The notes under the pieces are model-generated. The model was not told the origin of the DNA. It did not search any database and saw nothing but the letters and a program-made list of their open reading frames with translations. Shown here piece by piece: positions 1 through 11,739 of a stretch of DNA of 64,000 nt. Position numbers and translations under genes: made by a program. Source of the DNA: Limnoperna fortunei (taxonomy: Eukaryota > Mollusca > Bivalvia > Mytilida > Modiolidae); assembly GCA_944474755.1 (NCBI GenBank), contig OX104112.1, positions 81,047,756 through 81,111,755 on the forward strand, given 5' to 3'. Position 1 is the stretch's first letter; every line of letters begins with the position of its first letter.

Positions 1-943
1 TATATCGATTTAAAAGTATCAATATAATTCAAAGCTCTACGACTTGAACAACATGTCGGAAAGTATAGGTCAAATTGTACTTAATATTCTGTAGAATGTA
101 GAAGAAATATATATTACAATAATAAAATATTAAATTTAATTGATACATACAAATACACATCAATGTCAAATTATTCTTCAACAAATGATCAAATAGCAAG
201 TTTTGTAATCACGGTTTCGTTTCAAAACTTCCGAAAGCCAACTTTCTGTGTATAAACTATGTTTTTGTCTGTGCATAAAGTGCGCATGCAATATAGGAGC
301 TTTTTAGACTTTAATGTGTGTAGTTTTAATATGGAAAATTGTTGAAGGAGGAGTCATGGTAAAGCCACTACCAAATTGAGGTCAAATAATTAAATTACAG
401 ATTAAAGTAACGAATAAGCACGAGTACAAGTGTTTCTATGTCCTTCTTTGCTAGCGAATTATGCCTTTTTGTTGTCTTGAAATAGTATCTAGCATAATTA
501 TTGAAATAGGCCAATGTGCCATTTGTTGAAATCCGCGACCACCAAACACGACAAATATCTGTTTTTGTAACTTTTGAAGTTTACATGTTACTAGAATCAG
601 AGTGGGATTTAAAGAAGTTGGACGTAAAGCTAGTCGGTGACCCATGAGGGTCGATGATGTTTTTGTTCATTTCTCTAGCGATCGTTACGGTTGTGGCTAA
701 GAAGTTTAATCAGGATGCACACACTGAGGCAGTGTGGGCCTTAGAAGGGCCCAGAACGATGTCTGATGGCAAAATTAACGCTGAGGCCTTCCTGCGTTCT
801 CTGGCGTTTGCGATTCTGTCACATTCCTGCTGCTTTTGAAACTTATAACAGCTGACACGCCAACTAACGTTCTTGAACACATGCTTCAAGTGTTGTTTAA
901 GGGTGGTTCTCTTATCTAAGACCAAAACATGGAGGTTTATTGC
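1..943. other. Intergenic, one possible RT relic
   Basis: No gene can be supported here. On the minus strand at about 495-565 the translation reads IFVVFGGRGFQQ, which resembles the segment before the catalytic motif of the reverse transcriptase whose relics lie at 4.4-5.3 kb and 39.7-40.3 kb. It is too short and decayed to be more than a tentative fragment. The remainder is AT-rich DNA without visible coding structure. Confidence 0.4.
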
Positions 944-1030
944 TATTTAATATTTCAAAGAGACACGAAGCGCGCGTCTGGCTTAGTAAATGCGATTAAC
1001 CTTTGTATCTTTGATGACATTTCATGTCAA
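944..1030 (+). repeat. Hammerhead-type repeat, core-less relic
   Basis: The stretch around 960-985 (ACGAAGCGCGCGTCTGG) matches the stem III and cleavage-site part of the hammerhead-bearing repeat seen at 1686-1735 and 3240-3330. Its following body (GATTAACC then GTATCTTTGATGACATTT) matches the body downstream of the 3.25 kb copy. The CTGATGA half of the ribozyme core is absent, so this copy should be inactive. Confidence 0.5.
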
Positions 1031-1685
1031 CTGTTCTACGACCCAATCTCAAGATGCATTAAATCTCTTTTACTACTTCCTTTTAAACCGAAATGATCAA
1101 CCGATTCACGATAACATTTGGAGAATCAAGATCATCTCGTGCCTGCTACTAAGAATTTAAGAAAGTTTTCTGTCCAGCGCTCGTTGATAGGTCTACTGTT
1201 TTTATAAGCAAGGTGAATCCTTCAGGACAGACGTTGCTTCAAAATATCTGCAGAATGGTTATATGGGCTCTTTCTTTAATGTTCACTTCGTGAAGTGAAA
1301 TGGCTTAATGTTATATTGTAAAATTGTCGATTCTTTATAACGTATTATGTTTGATCTCAGTAAAATCAATTTTAATTTGATATAGCTCTCCTTATTACGT
1401 TTTTTCACAACTTTCGGTCACCGGCTCTTAGGAAGGATCAATTACGTACGTCGCTGCAGATTTATTTTACCAAAAAGGGTGATGCCATATCTGACTAAGG
1501 CCATATGCACATTATAAATAACATTTTAGCAATAACAAGACAATACATTGAACAATGAATAGAAAACATGAGATTTCGTGTCTTTATCAAAGCATGACTA
1601 CTGGCTGGTAGTGTTGCTAAGGATTCACAGTTCACCAGCATTGCACCCAACTAGCAGAGGCAACGACCGATTGTTTCTACGCAAT
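1031..1685. other. Intergenic, nothing recognised
   Basis: I see no coding frame, RNA gene or clear repeat here beyond the hammerhead-type repeats that border it on both sides. Confidence 0.5.
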
Positions 1686-1735
1686 TTACTACGCCAGACA
1701 CACGTTTCGTCTAATCAAGATTCATCAGTCTCATT
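1686..1735 (-). ncRNA. Hammerhead ribozyme relic, core retained
   Basis: Read on the minus strand, CTGATGA (1728-1722) is followed by ATCT-TGATT-AGAC (stem II with one A-C mismatch), GAAA (1708-1705), a short self-complementary stem III and the cleavage dinucleotide TC, then TGGCGTAG. This is the type I hammerhead order, and the catalytic nucleotides are all present. The bases before CTGATGA do not pair well with TGGCGTAG, so stem I seems decayed. Animal hammerheads of this kind occur in retrozymes and Penelope-like elements. This is probably a mobile-element relic, not a host RNA gene. Confidence 0.6.
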
Positions 1736-2144
1736 CAAACCCACAAATGTTTATAGTGCAAATAATTATGATGTTTTAAATCTTCGAATCCTGTTTAAAG
1801 CTACATGAATAGTTATTCATGTGAATCATGTACAATTACTAAGTGACTGCCATTTATCCTATGACATGGTCGGTTACACAGGTTAATTGTACAACATTCC
1901 TTATTCTTTTACCAGTGGCTTCAGTGATACATACACATTAGAGTTCTAGAATATTCATCACTGACTGACTAATCAAAATATTTGTTTCTTTCGTGAAGTT
2001 TAGTAAAAACTGTATATCTACTGCTTTATATATGTAGATAGTTTTTCTTTAAATTCAAACACGTTTTTCTATATACGCACATTCTTTCTAGTTGTGTAAA
2101 GTAAATAAGTATGACTACATCTCTATGTACAAATTATAAATAAG

Positions 2145-2200
2145 GAACACAATATTTTGGTCTACATAAGAGCTTCATCAGGCGTTGCTGGCTTAAGTGC
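2145..2200 (-). repeat. Second hammerhead-like relic, different family
   Basis: The minus strand reads CTGATGA, then AGCTCT-TATGT-AGA, then CCAAAATATTGTG. This resembles a hammerhead whose stem II would be GCTCT/AGAGC and whose GAAA box has decayed to AAAA. The arms differ from the 1.7 and 3.25 kb copies, so it would belong to a separate repeat family. The loss of GAAA predicts no activity. The call is tentative. Confidence 0.35.
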
Positions 2201-3239
2201 AACTTCTATTATAAATATATGCGCATAGTTTTCTATACATGTACAAACTTTGTTCCACGTAGTTTTTCTTAATATACACATATTTCTTTATAGAATTACT
2301 TATTTTAAAATACAAGTACATGTTTATAGTAATTTATATTTCTTTTTTGGGTTTTGCAATTATCCGACTCGGTTTCAGATAATATTTTGTGTTCTAACCA
2401 ATGTTCGATCATATCAAACCAATTCGCTAGGAAAAATAATATTTTGAAAGTAATTTTATCCGGAAAAGAAAAAATTAAAAAGCTGACGGAGTCGTACGAT
2501 AACGTGAAGACTTTACCTCTCCAACAAAATCTTCTTATTAATAGTGAGCAATATTTCAGCAAAAACTTATATTTATCAGGTACAATGATCTATAAGGTTG
2601 ATGCAGTAATCATTATATGCTGACGGACGCAAACGTTTTTCCTGGATGAATAGCATTGCTTAATATTTTTTTTGTTAAGCCTGTGAACTATCATTTGTAA
2701 CGATTAAAACTTTTGAATTCAAAATTAAGAAAGGTTTTGCTAATTGTCATGCATATCAAAACAAAATTTCAAGTTTTACTGCTGACAATGCAATAACATA
2801 TAATGCACACATGCATTTGCAATACTCCTTAATTAACGGTTTTAACCTATAACTTACATAAACATGCTAAGGTGAACAAAGATTTTGATCATAAATTTTT
2901 AAGTACAATTTTCTCCAATGTAACCGACACAGTTTTCATGTTCCAACATTACACGAATACACAGATTTTTAAATCGAAAACGATTAAGAACAGACAAGCT
3001 GAATTTTACAAGGCTTATTCCAATATGAGCGCCGACTCTAACTAAATAATATGTTTCAATGACTTGGCTAATTAAAACACATCTTGATGAAAATGTAAAC
3101 TGTTGTTTACCATTTTTTTATTAATTACTTCAAAATCTCAAGACTACAAAACTAGCCAATAACCGCCAAGGAAATGCTTTAATAAATAAACTAAATCTAC
3201 AAGAATAGAATAAATATATATCAGCTTTAAAATATTGTT

Positions 3240-3335
3240 TTGGTTTTAGCGCCCCTGATGAGTCTTGATTAGACGAAACACGCGGTTTGCATTGTAAATT
3301 CTATTAACCGCGGTATCTTTGATGTCATTTTACTA
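3240..3335 (+). ncRNA. Hammerhead ribozyme relic with intact stem II
   Basis: CTGATGA at 3255-3261 is followed by a perfect 4-bp stem II (GTCT/AGAC) with loop TGATT, then GAAA at 3275-3278. The stem III and cleavage-site side (CACGCGGTTTGC) differs from the canonical self-complementary form seen at 1.7 kb. The downstream body (TAAATTCTATTAACC, then GTATCTTTGATGTCATTT) matches the repeat body at 0.99 kb. The core halves are recognisable, but cleavage activity is doubtful. Confidence 0.6.
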
Positions 3336-4430
3336 TTGAGTTTTGTTTTATTCAAATCTTTTACATTATAAGTACAAATTTCAGAAAAAAAAGTATAAGT
3401 ATTTATGTTTTAAAAGTGAATGATTTGAAATAGTTTTTTAAAGAATAAAGTAATAATTATAGTTCATTAATGCTCAGAAAAGTTCCTGTTATAGATTATT
3501 TAAAATCTCAAAGGGTAATCTGTCTGATGTTTGGATTTGTCATATGTCTGGTGTTTCAATAACAACGTATTCTTATACAGAGATTATCAAAGCGTAAAAT
3601 TCATTTAAATTCATCTTAAGGTTATCTAAGTAGAATAGGGTCTTTGTAGATACTGTTTATGTATGCCAATACATCTACATCAATACAGCTGAAAGAACAG
3701 GAAATAAAAGTTTGATCATATTAAGTATGCTATTCCAAAAAATCTTTTAGATATAATTAAATTAAGGAGAACTTAACAATGCAGATCGTACCAAAAAAGT
3801 GCCTGCAATCTTGCTTTTTTTTCTGCTACTTCGCAAACATTTAAATATGTTCGTACAATCGTAGAATTTGTTAAGTTCTCGTTAATCTACCATATCAATA
3901 AGGACAATTTTTCAAAATATAATAGTTTGCATTAGTATACTCCAAAGCCTTTCAATCTTTGATGAGCAGTTGACCTTCATATAGAAAAACTGGTATGACC
4001 CCGCAATCTTATTACTACTTTGTCACTTCAAAGCCCAGTGAAGACGTGCCTGTCGGTGTCAAGGAAGTAGAATAGGGCCTCCGGACGGACGAGGAAATCA
4101 GATGTTCCTCACAGCTAACGAACTATCGGCACTAATTGGTCGCTGGTGTGTTCTGTGTCACTATACCGTGGCTATAACGCTAGCGGATTGGCCAACGTTC
4201 ATAACATTGTGGACTCAACCATGGCATAGCATTTAATCAAAACCGATAATGAAAATAATTAAATTTGATAAGCCTTTTGTACTCATACCGCAGCACAAAC
4301 ATCATACTTGAACATTTAATTTTTTTAATGTATAACGCAAAGTATGTCCCACGAGATGATTAAGGTACAGACGTTTTTAACATCAGTGAAAAATTATTAA
4401 AGCGAAAATTTTATTTAAATGTTACAAACG
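3336..4430. other. Intergenic, nothing recognised
   Basis: This is AT-rich sequence with stops in all frames. I see no exon with convincing splice sites, no RNA gene and no repeat that recurs in this window. Confidence 0.5.
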
Positions 4431-5345
4431 ACAAGTTATAAAAGAAGGCCAACGAAAATACTGTTAAGCGGTTTATTCTCTAAGTAATATCAATCATATG
4501 TAAATTTTTAAAAACTGTAAAGAAATTCTTGACAATTTAAAATATCTAATGTTGTATCAATTAAAACCTTTGGTTATTTAAATCTTTATACCACTTTTCC
4601 TAAGGATAAACTAAAATCCCGTCTTTAAAGATATTAATCATAAACCTTCGCTTACACATATGTTACAAATATGTAGCTATTGATTACAACAATAAGTATT
4701 TTTCTACTAAAGAACAAAAAGACCAATTATGATACTGCAAGGAACAGGTTTATAGTATGATAGATTTTCTGATCTAAAACATATTTGTAACTTTTGGAGG
4801 ATGCATTTTTAAGCAGGTAATCAGAATTCGAATTGGTACAATCTGTGCCCAACTCCTTGTCGCTTTGCTTCTTTTCTCTTATGAATCTGAGTCTTTAACG
4901 TCTAATTGAAGAGAGGAAGATAGCAGAATTAATTTCACTTATAGATATATTGATGACGTCTTTTTAATCAGCAATTCTGAATTTGTTGAGAGTCTTTCGT
5001 TAATATGTCATTCAGAACTTAAAATTAATAAAAAGAACAGAAACAACTTCATCTGCATTATTTTAGACTTACACCTCTCATCTAAGCACAAGAATTAACG
5101 ACAAACGAGACGATTTTAATTTCAAAATGACAAATTTTTCTCATCTGTACAGCATATCTAAGCCTCACCTGAGTACGGTATCTATATTTCCTAACTGATC
5201 AGGTATGCAGGAGCTTGCAGATAGTATACTAATTTGTGCAAAAGTCACCAATTTCTTCAGGATATATTTAAAAGCCAATGTTAGAAGAGAAAAGTTTCCT
5301 CCGCGCCTTCAATAAGTTTGAAGATTGACATAGTGATTGCGATCA
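4431..5345 (+). pseudogene. Decayed YIDDV-type reverse transcriptase relic
   Basis: Short in-frame islands survive between stops and frameshifts, in the order expected of a reverse transcriptase. LYTTFPKDKLKSRL lies near 4580, a segment reading FGGCIFKQVIRIRIGT lies near 4795-4845, SYES near 4880, YRYIDDVFLISNSEF near 4940, DKRDDFNF near 5100, and EYGIYIS-LIRYAGAC near 5170-5220. YIDD is the catalytic YxDD box of reverse transcriptases. Parallel relics lie at 11.7-12.9 kb and, in reverse, at 39.7-40.35 kb. Neither ends nor a second domain could be fixed, so the superfamily is left open; Penelope-like is a possibility. Confidence 0.65.
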
Positions 5346-5890
5346 TTGGATACACTTATTACTGACTAGATTTTTATAGTATGCAGCCTGTCATCAACAC
5401 ACCAACGTACGCACTCACGGTAATTGAAGAAGGGGTGTTGACATGTCTTAAAACCTGGTTTATTCCATTATTTCTTTTGTAAATGGTCGATTTCTGGTAA
5501 AGAATACCCAGTATAGATGAGCTCACACATACATATCTGTACTCGTTGCGTCATCCAATCACAAAGCATGAAAGAAGAACGTTGCTATGGTAACATAAGA
5601 ACGTTTTGTTCCACTTTCTTTTTCCGGGCGTTCTGATTTGATGTCGAATCTATGGAGTCTTAAACGATGTAGAGTCTATAGCATATCGCGCAAAAGACAA
5701 AAACTTAATATCACTCATGTTAAGATCACCCAGTCTTTCCTAAATACATATATAAGAACCTTCAATTATTTTAGAATGCCTGTAAAAATCAGAACTATTG
5801 CAGTAGTTTCTTTATTTTTGGTTGTTTATTCTCGAGTTTGCCGGTTTCAAATTTCTTTGACTATTTGACAGGTTCATCTGTGTTCTGTAT
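5330..5890 (+). repeat. RT-element 3' tail, split by a foldback insert
   Basis: The segments 5330-5460 and 5765-5890 together match a tail repeat that also occurs at 12960-13185, 21590-21850, 34566-34850 and 36000-36350. Shared words include TTTTTGGTTGTT and GTTTGCCGGTTTC. The intervening 5465-5760 belongs to the foldback family also seen at 16.1 kb and 20.0 kb. The simplest reading is that the foldback element inserted into the tail. Confidence 0.55.
5465..5760. mobile_element. Foldback element, family A copy 1
   Basis: The stretch contains GTAAATGGTCGATTTCTGGT, CAGTATAGATGAGCTCAC, AAGAACGTTG and GGGCGTTCTGATTTGATGTC. All recur at 16140-16290, and partly at 20090-20210. It has no coding capacity. 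An AT-rich foldback MITE is the likely nature. Confidence 0.5.
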
Positions 5891-6399
5891 TTTGGTATTA
5901 CTTTCACTGCAATAGAAATTGTGTTATCAAAAAATTGTATATGACGGCACATTTTAATCGACAAGTGGTTTATCCAAATTTATCAAAACTGGGGAAAAGC
6001 GGTTTAAATGAATACAGAATAAGAAAACAATAGCAACAAAATTAAGGCAACAGATTCGTAGTAACGTTTTTCTATCCATTAGAACTATTGTGCTTAACAT
6101 ATTAAAACACGGCTCCTAAACATTTGAAACAGAAGTATTTTGTGGAAAAATGATGCATTATTAGTGTAATATCGATGAAAACTAATAAAATATGCAAACT
6201 AAATTTAATCCATTTTGAGGGTAAATGCACTTTTTAATGGAAACAATGCTTAAAGCTGCAATATTTTTGTGCACGCCTCATCATTTCGTTGTGTTCTAAT
6301 AGATCGGCTTGATTGCTTGTTAGCTCATACATAAACAATTCAGGATTTTCAGGCAACACATCAATGGTTGTTGCATAAGTCTGAAAACGCAACTACGGA
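5891..6399. other. Intergenic, nothing recognised
   Basis: I see no gene, RNA gene or repeated element in this AT-rich stretch. Confidence 0.5.
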
Positions 6400-6870
6400 T
6401 CAGCTGATACCTCTTCTCTGTCAATATTTTAATTGGAATTTGTAGCCAATGTTCTTGCTTGCTTGTTTTTTCTTCAAAACAGCATAACAAACTGCTGGAA
6501 ATGATTCCACTGATTTTAGATTTGTTCGCGACTTCCTACTGATCTGTCAACAGTAACCTATTTAGCTGATGTGACACCAGTCTGAATATTTTACACTGAA
6601 CTTTTCTGCAACTTTTTAACCAGGAACATTTCTGCGAAACATTCAGACTGATGTCACCAGTTGTGTTACCTCTATTTGTGGTCGACCAGTGTATCTGCAG
6701 CTTGTAAATCGTTAAAAAATTGTATTCTGACAAAAGCCTCAGTAACCTATTCATCATCACGTTCTGTGCTTATTTGTTCTGAAATTCACTTGTACGGCTT
6801 GTGGACGATTCATTCTACTCCTCCCCTAGTGTCACGGACATTAGCGACAATACCACAAAATTGACAATTA
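6400..6870 (-). pseudogene. Possible decayed coding relic, unassigned
   Basis: Base composition is less AT-rich than the surroundings. The minus strand carries broken coding-like islands, including CQFCGIVANVRDT near 6855, then FVRIQFFNDLQAADTLVDHK near 6700-6750, interrupted by stops. The paired Cys followed by a His-containing segment suggests a small zinc-binding region of a repeat-encoded protein. No family can be named from this alone. Confidence 0.3.
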
Positions 6871-8062
6871 TCTTCATAACAAAATTGTTCTTTTGACCTT
6901 AATAGATTGATATGTTGTGTTTTGACTAATTTTTTTCTATTTTGATTGTTCTAATAGTTTAGAGATTCATATAGTCCTGACAACGATCCTGTTCTAAAAC
7001 ATCTTCACCATTTACTATTAGAGAGTAATTTTCTATTGTATACAATTTATATGTTACCGGTCCTATATTAATTTACTTATAAAAACAAATGAACTGAGAA
7101 TATAAATACATTTAGGTTCTATCCGTTCATTGATCATGATGTTTACAGAGAACCTGGACTCAAGTCCTGTGATCAATAGGGTGTTACTCAGTTTTTTTTA
7201 CGATAAACGCAAGAAGATATCAATAAATTAATAGTGATTGCAGATAAATATACTTTACGGATCTCAATTTTTATAGAATAACATGAAACGTTTGATTTGG
7301 TTATTACGATTTATAGCATAATTCTACTAAAAACCTGAATATCGAAAATGTTTCGACTCAGGTGTCTTCATGAATGACACTTTTTATATGTCAACTTAAA
7401 ACCAAAGATATGAAGACATAGATCTAGAGATAACACTTTTCTTCAGAGAACTTATTTATAATGTAATAAGTCAATGCACCCGAAAGTATTATTAACTCGT
7501 GGTCATGACTTAACAACTTGTGAAAAATGACCTTATATCCACGAGTTTCTATGTTATCTTTACCATTATTTGAATCAAATGATCTTTCATAATAGTTAGG
7601 GCATGTTCTGGTTCAGAAACCATTTTTTGATACTAGTAAACTAATTAAATGCAATTAAAAAAGTTTCATTGTTTATGCTAAATCATTTTTATTTATCAAA
7701 TATTTTGATGTTTGTTTGCCTGCCAATCGCATACCTGACAAATAATGACTATAAAATCGGCATACAGTACTTAGATGTTGAAATAATCCGTCGTTTCTAA
7801 AACTTTTTCAAATTGGGACGTTTTTCACAAAGCGACTTAGCAATTTATGAAGATAATTTGAACGATTTAGATTCCTTTCCTGCTAATTAAAACAAGAAAA
7901 TCATCTTAGACAAAATAAAACGACAAGTATTGACATGTTTACGTAATAAGCAATAAGACCAGCTAGCTACAGCTTACTCGATTTAATTAGATTGTATTTT
8001 CACAATATAAAATTGCGTTGCTATATACACATCAACATTCCAGTATTAATTTGAAATCCCAT
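6871..8062. other. Intergenic, nothing recognised
   Basis: No supportable gene or named repeat is visible; all frames carry frequent stops. Confidence 0.5.
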
Positions 8063-8088
8063 TTAAAAGATGAAATATTGGAGATTAC

Positions 8089-8284
8089 CACCACAATTCG
8101 ATATTTTTGATCGCATTATCGTATAAATTTCTGAAAGGCGATTTTCTGTATAAACTTCATTATTGGGATTTATTATAGTCCTCTTTGTATCATCGGAATA
8201 AACCGAGACGTAATAAGTAAAATATCCAAGAAAAAATCCCGAGGCTAACAGCAAACGCACAAACTTATCAAGCATTAAATGCAC
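8089..8284 (-). CDS. Tentative first exon of a type II membrane protein
   Basis: The minus strand opens with ATG at 8284. It encodes a short N-terminus with a basic residue cluster, then a hydrophobic stretch (residues about 10-28, LLLASGFFLGYFTYYVSVYS), then a hydrophilic stem. This is the layout of a signal anchor, as in Golgi transferases. A possible donor (G then GTAATC) ends the exon at 8089; without splicing the frame stops at 8063. No downstream exon was found on the minus strand, so this may be a chance frame. Confidence 0.22.
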
Positions 8285-10062
8285 AAAATATTTTAATGTT
8301 TCTCTTCTTGGAGCTTCGGGTTTTTAGTCGGGTCTATTATTCTCCAGACATTTAATACCCTAGTTTGAATACCCTAATACAGCACGTCGTCGTGGTGGTT
8401 TAACAGCGAATAGGACCTATTTAATCCTCAACGATCAGAATTATATCTAAATTACAACTCAACGGCACTTTTTATGTTCGTTTAGGAGCTTTTATTATCA
8501 TTCAGCATGGTGTAGCGGAGAAACGACACAGGGCAGTTCCATGTTTGCCAGCCTTTTTGTTAGCAGTGAATTACCATCTTATGAATGCTTTCTGATAATA
8601 CTAGGAAATGGTGTCTCTGCTTTGATGCTGTTCTGTTGTCTACCTTCATCGCTATCTATAAATGGAAAGTGCTCGTAAACAAGCTAGTGACGCAATCTGT
8701 TTGGTTCGTAGGACAGACTGTTACAACGATGCTTTTGGAGTTGAATTTAAGACTTATTCGCGTTTATTATCGTTCACTTGCTCTACGTCTTTATCTTTGC
8801 AGTCTTTCAGTGAAATCATACGGTATATTTCCTACCTTAAACTTTTCTACAATTCACGATATTTGCAGCTTTACTTTTGTTGACCTGCTTTACACGCCTG
8901 TTGAGTACAATTTCCTCTTCACGCCTTAAACTGTTGTTGAGGAAATTTCAGACAACATCATTGGCTAGGTATTTATGTAGGAAATTTTATTCTTGAACAT
9001 CCACGGAGGTTTACTTGTCTATGTTTACCTCATTTTCTGTTGTTTTTTGCTTAGATAGTCTGTCGTTAACACCTCTCAATCTGCCGTCGTGCCATTACTC
9101 AAAACACTTATAATATAACTTCCTAAAGTTTATAGGATCTGGTCTTTCTGGAAGTAAACTTCTTAAATAAATTTTCTTTATTACCCAGGCTTGAATTGAA
9201 CTTCATCCTTTTGCTCACCATGCTGTTTCTTTGGAGAACCCGTGTTGCATTGATATGTAGTGTAGTTTGTATAGAAAGTACTCTGTTGAGTGGCTATTTG
9301 ATGTTGGTATACGACTTGGGTCATGTGGTCTCTATTTATCAGTCTATATGCACAGGTTTATGACTTTAAAAAACGGAGAACTGATATTAAACATTTATTC
9401 ATGCCCATTCGCCGTGTTCAATGATGTTTGGGCTGAGGTTGTAAAGGTGGGGTTTCTCATTTTGCCAGCCTATTTAATAGTGTATCATTTCAATTGTTAA
9501 TCAGGTCCTGGACTGCACGTTTTTCACTTAGCTTCATGAATACACAAAACGTTTTATGAAAACGCGTCATTCGACAAGTATTAACAGTTGTTTTACCCCA
9601 ACCTTCCTCCCCAACATAAACCAACAACGCTACATCCAAAATTTTTCAGATATAAATTTTCTTCGTGATTGATGCATAAACTTTGATCATGTTAAAATTT
9701 AACTATCATATAATTGTAATTAAATGCGCGAAGAAGGCGTTCTGGAATAAATGCAGCAGCGAAAATCATGGCTTAGACATGGTTAAAATGTTTATTCACC
9801 CTGTAAAGTCCTATATATTACAATGTATAACCCTATAAATTTACACTGTTTACATTGATTGATACGCGCATGTAAAAACTTGTAACCATTATGCAGTAAA
9901 AATATTCCTTTTCGTAAAACAGTTTCTCTCCGTTGCACAGTTTCTTAGGTTTTTCTGCTTTTACGGAATACTAGTTCACCTATAACAAGAAAAACATCAA
10001 GTATCCATATATTTTAAAAATTCAATTAATTACCTAATATTGAATTTTTATCTTTCTAACAG
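8285..10062. other. Intergenic, open frames of unknown meaning
   Basis: A 114-codon open frame runs at 8585-8929 (+) and overlaps a 73-codon frame in another register at 8662-8883. Neither has a recognisable domain or a convincing donor site. Both lie in a slightly less AT-rich block, 8.5-9.5 kb, that may be a decayed mobile element. Otherwise nothing is recognised. Confidence 0.35.
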
Positions 10063-10200
10063 TTGGCAATATTGCTCTAAAACATTTTGCTTATTGATGG
10101 AAAATCTAATGATCTGGAACAATATTGAACTGACACGAGACAGTGACGAGAATTCCATGATTTGTACACTTGAAGATTCTGAGGCTTATTGTTATGATTG
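10063..10200 (+). CDS. Orphan candidate internal exon
   Basis: This 138-bp stretch has a strong acceptor in front (a pyrimidine tract ending TCTTTCTAACAG) and a strong donor behind (TTG then GTAAGT). Only one reading frame stays open through it, with one leading and two trailing bases, so phase 2 at both ends. The translation begins WQYCSKTFCLLMENLMIWNN and contains four cysteines. No partner exons were identified on this strand nearby, so it may be an exon of a lost gene or chance. The family is not recognised. Confidence 0.3.
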
Positions 10201-10690
10201 GTAAGTTTTTATCGACCTTTGTCTAAAATAATTTGAGCAATTACTGTCATAATTTTGTATACAACTTTCAAGATTCATATCAAATAATTTTAATATTGTA
10301 TTTACTTGCAAAATAATTAATAATAAAAAAAAACTAAATATGACACAACGCCAAAATAACATTATTTATAAATGTAGCACGTTTATTAGCAATAAATGAT
10401 CTAAAAACAAAATACATTCTATTTCTTTGAGCAACTTTTTTCTTATTTAATATGCCATGAGATGGGAAAATAGAACGAGGACTAGAATTATGTGTTCTTC
10501 CTCTTAACATACTCAATGTGCAGTTGCAATACACTATATGTCGAATTGTTGTCTGTGTTCGGCATACACTAATTATATTTCAAGTGCACGATTTATTATA
10601 TATATTTTATTGTATTTATTCATTATTTTAAAGAAACAAAAATGTGCAGTTGATTTTGTTTGCCTTTTTGGGAATATGAGCAATTGCAAA
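10201..10690. other. Intergenic, nothing recognised
   Basis: This is AT-rich DNA with no supportable feature. Confidence 0.5.
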
Positions 10691-10694
10691 GTTA

Positions 10695-11195
10695 TTATTT
10701 TAACATATACCCATTAATATGATGAAGGGCTGCTTCTTCGTCTGCCTTGTTATAATTATAATAATTTATGCTACAATAACCTGTACACAAAAGAGCACCT
10801 GAATATAGCACACTTTTTGTGTTCCAGTAGCTACCTTTTAGACTCGGCCTATAAATGTATAGGCCCGCGCCTTCGCCTAAAACAGTCCCGTTAAATGAAA
10901 ATCATATATTCATATTTTCAATACTTCCAAATAAGGAAAACACATATTTAATTAAGATTAAAAACAACTTTTATAAATACACCTAAAACCAAATCAATGC
11001 TTATAATTCGACGCTGGTTTGAATTTGGCTTTGTGTTTTATTTATCACGTCTGCTTGTTTGTGTAATGCAGTAGTTGCAAAAAGTGCGCTATAGGCAGGT
11101 GCTATTTTGGTACAGGTCATTGTAGCATACATTATTATAAATATGACAAGGCAGACGAAGAAACTGCGCTTCATCATATTAATTTGTTATATAAC
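10695..11195. mobile_element. MITE-like element with ~125-bp inverted arms
   Basis: The left arm (about 10700-10830) and the right arm (about 11070-11190) are imperfect inverted repeats over roughly 125 bp. The left reads ATTAATATGATGAAG then CTTCTTCGTCTGCCTTGT, and the complement of the right reads nearly the same. A further match is TATGCTACAATRACCTGTAC in both arms. The interior of about 240 bp is noncoding. This fits a non-autonomous DNA transposon or foldback MITE. Confidence 0.65.
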
Positions 11196-11739
11196 GGTGC
11201 CATTAATAGCAAAGATTGACTGCATTTATCTTTGCTATATTTTAATAAAAATAGTTTAGACAGAAAACTCTCACGCAGCAACTGTTTTCCTGCTGATTGA
11301 ACGCAATCCTCAAAAACCCATGACTGCTTCCATCGCGCCTCTTACACCACAACCATTGAATCCAGGACCGATTTCGTTTGCGTTCTAACTACATCAGACC
11401 TTGACAATTTGGTATAAAATGCAACGTTTTTTTAAGATATAAAACAATCATTTTGATTGGTTTATTGACACGTTTAATGAATTTTTAAAACGCACAAATC
11501 AATTATATTTATTTGGAAAGTTTCATTATGGTAGATTGATTCCTTCGGATTAAACGTTTCGATAGAAATCATGCATATATGGCTTTATATATATTCTATT
11601 ATTACTGGTAAAACAAAGATAACTCTTATTAAAATTCATAACGACAAATAGTATGAAGACTTGCCATATTGGTATTTTATTGCAGATTCACATAACAATC
11701 CTTATAAGGTAAGGTAGATAGCCATCTCAATTACGTGCT
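11196..11739. other. Intergenic, nothing recognised
   Basis: No coding exon, RNA gene or repeated element was recognised. Confidence 0.5.

Noticed and set aside
8585..8929. 114-codon open frame as a gene
   Set aside because: It has no domain, signal or splice support, and a second register is open at the same place, which suggests a decayed or chance frame.
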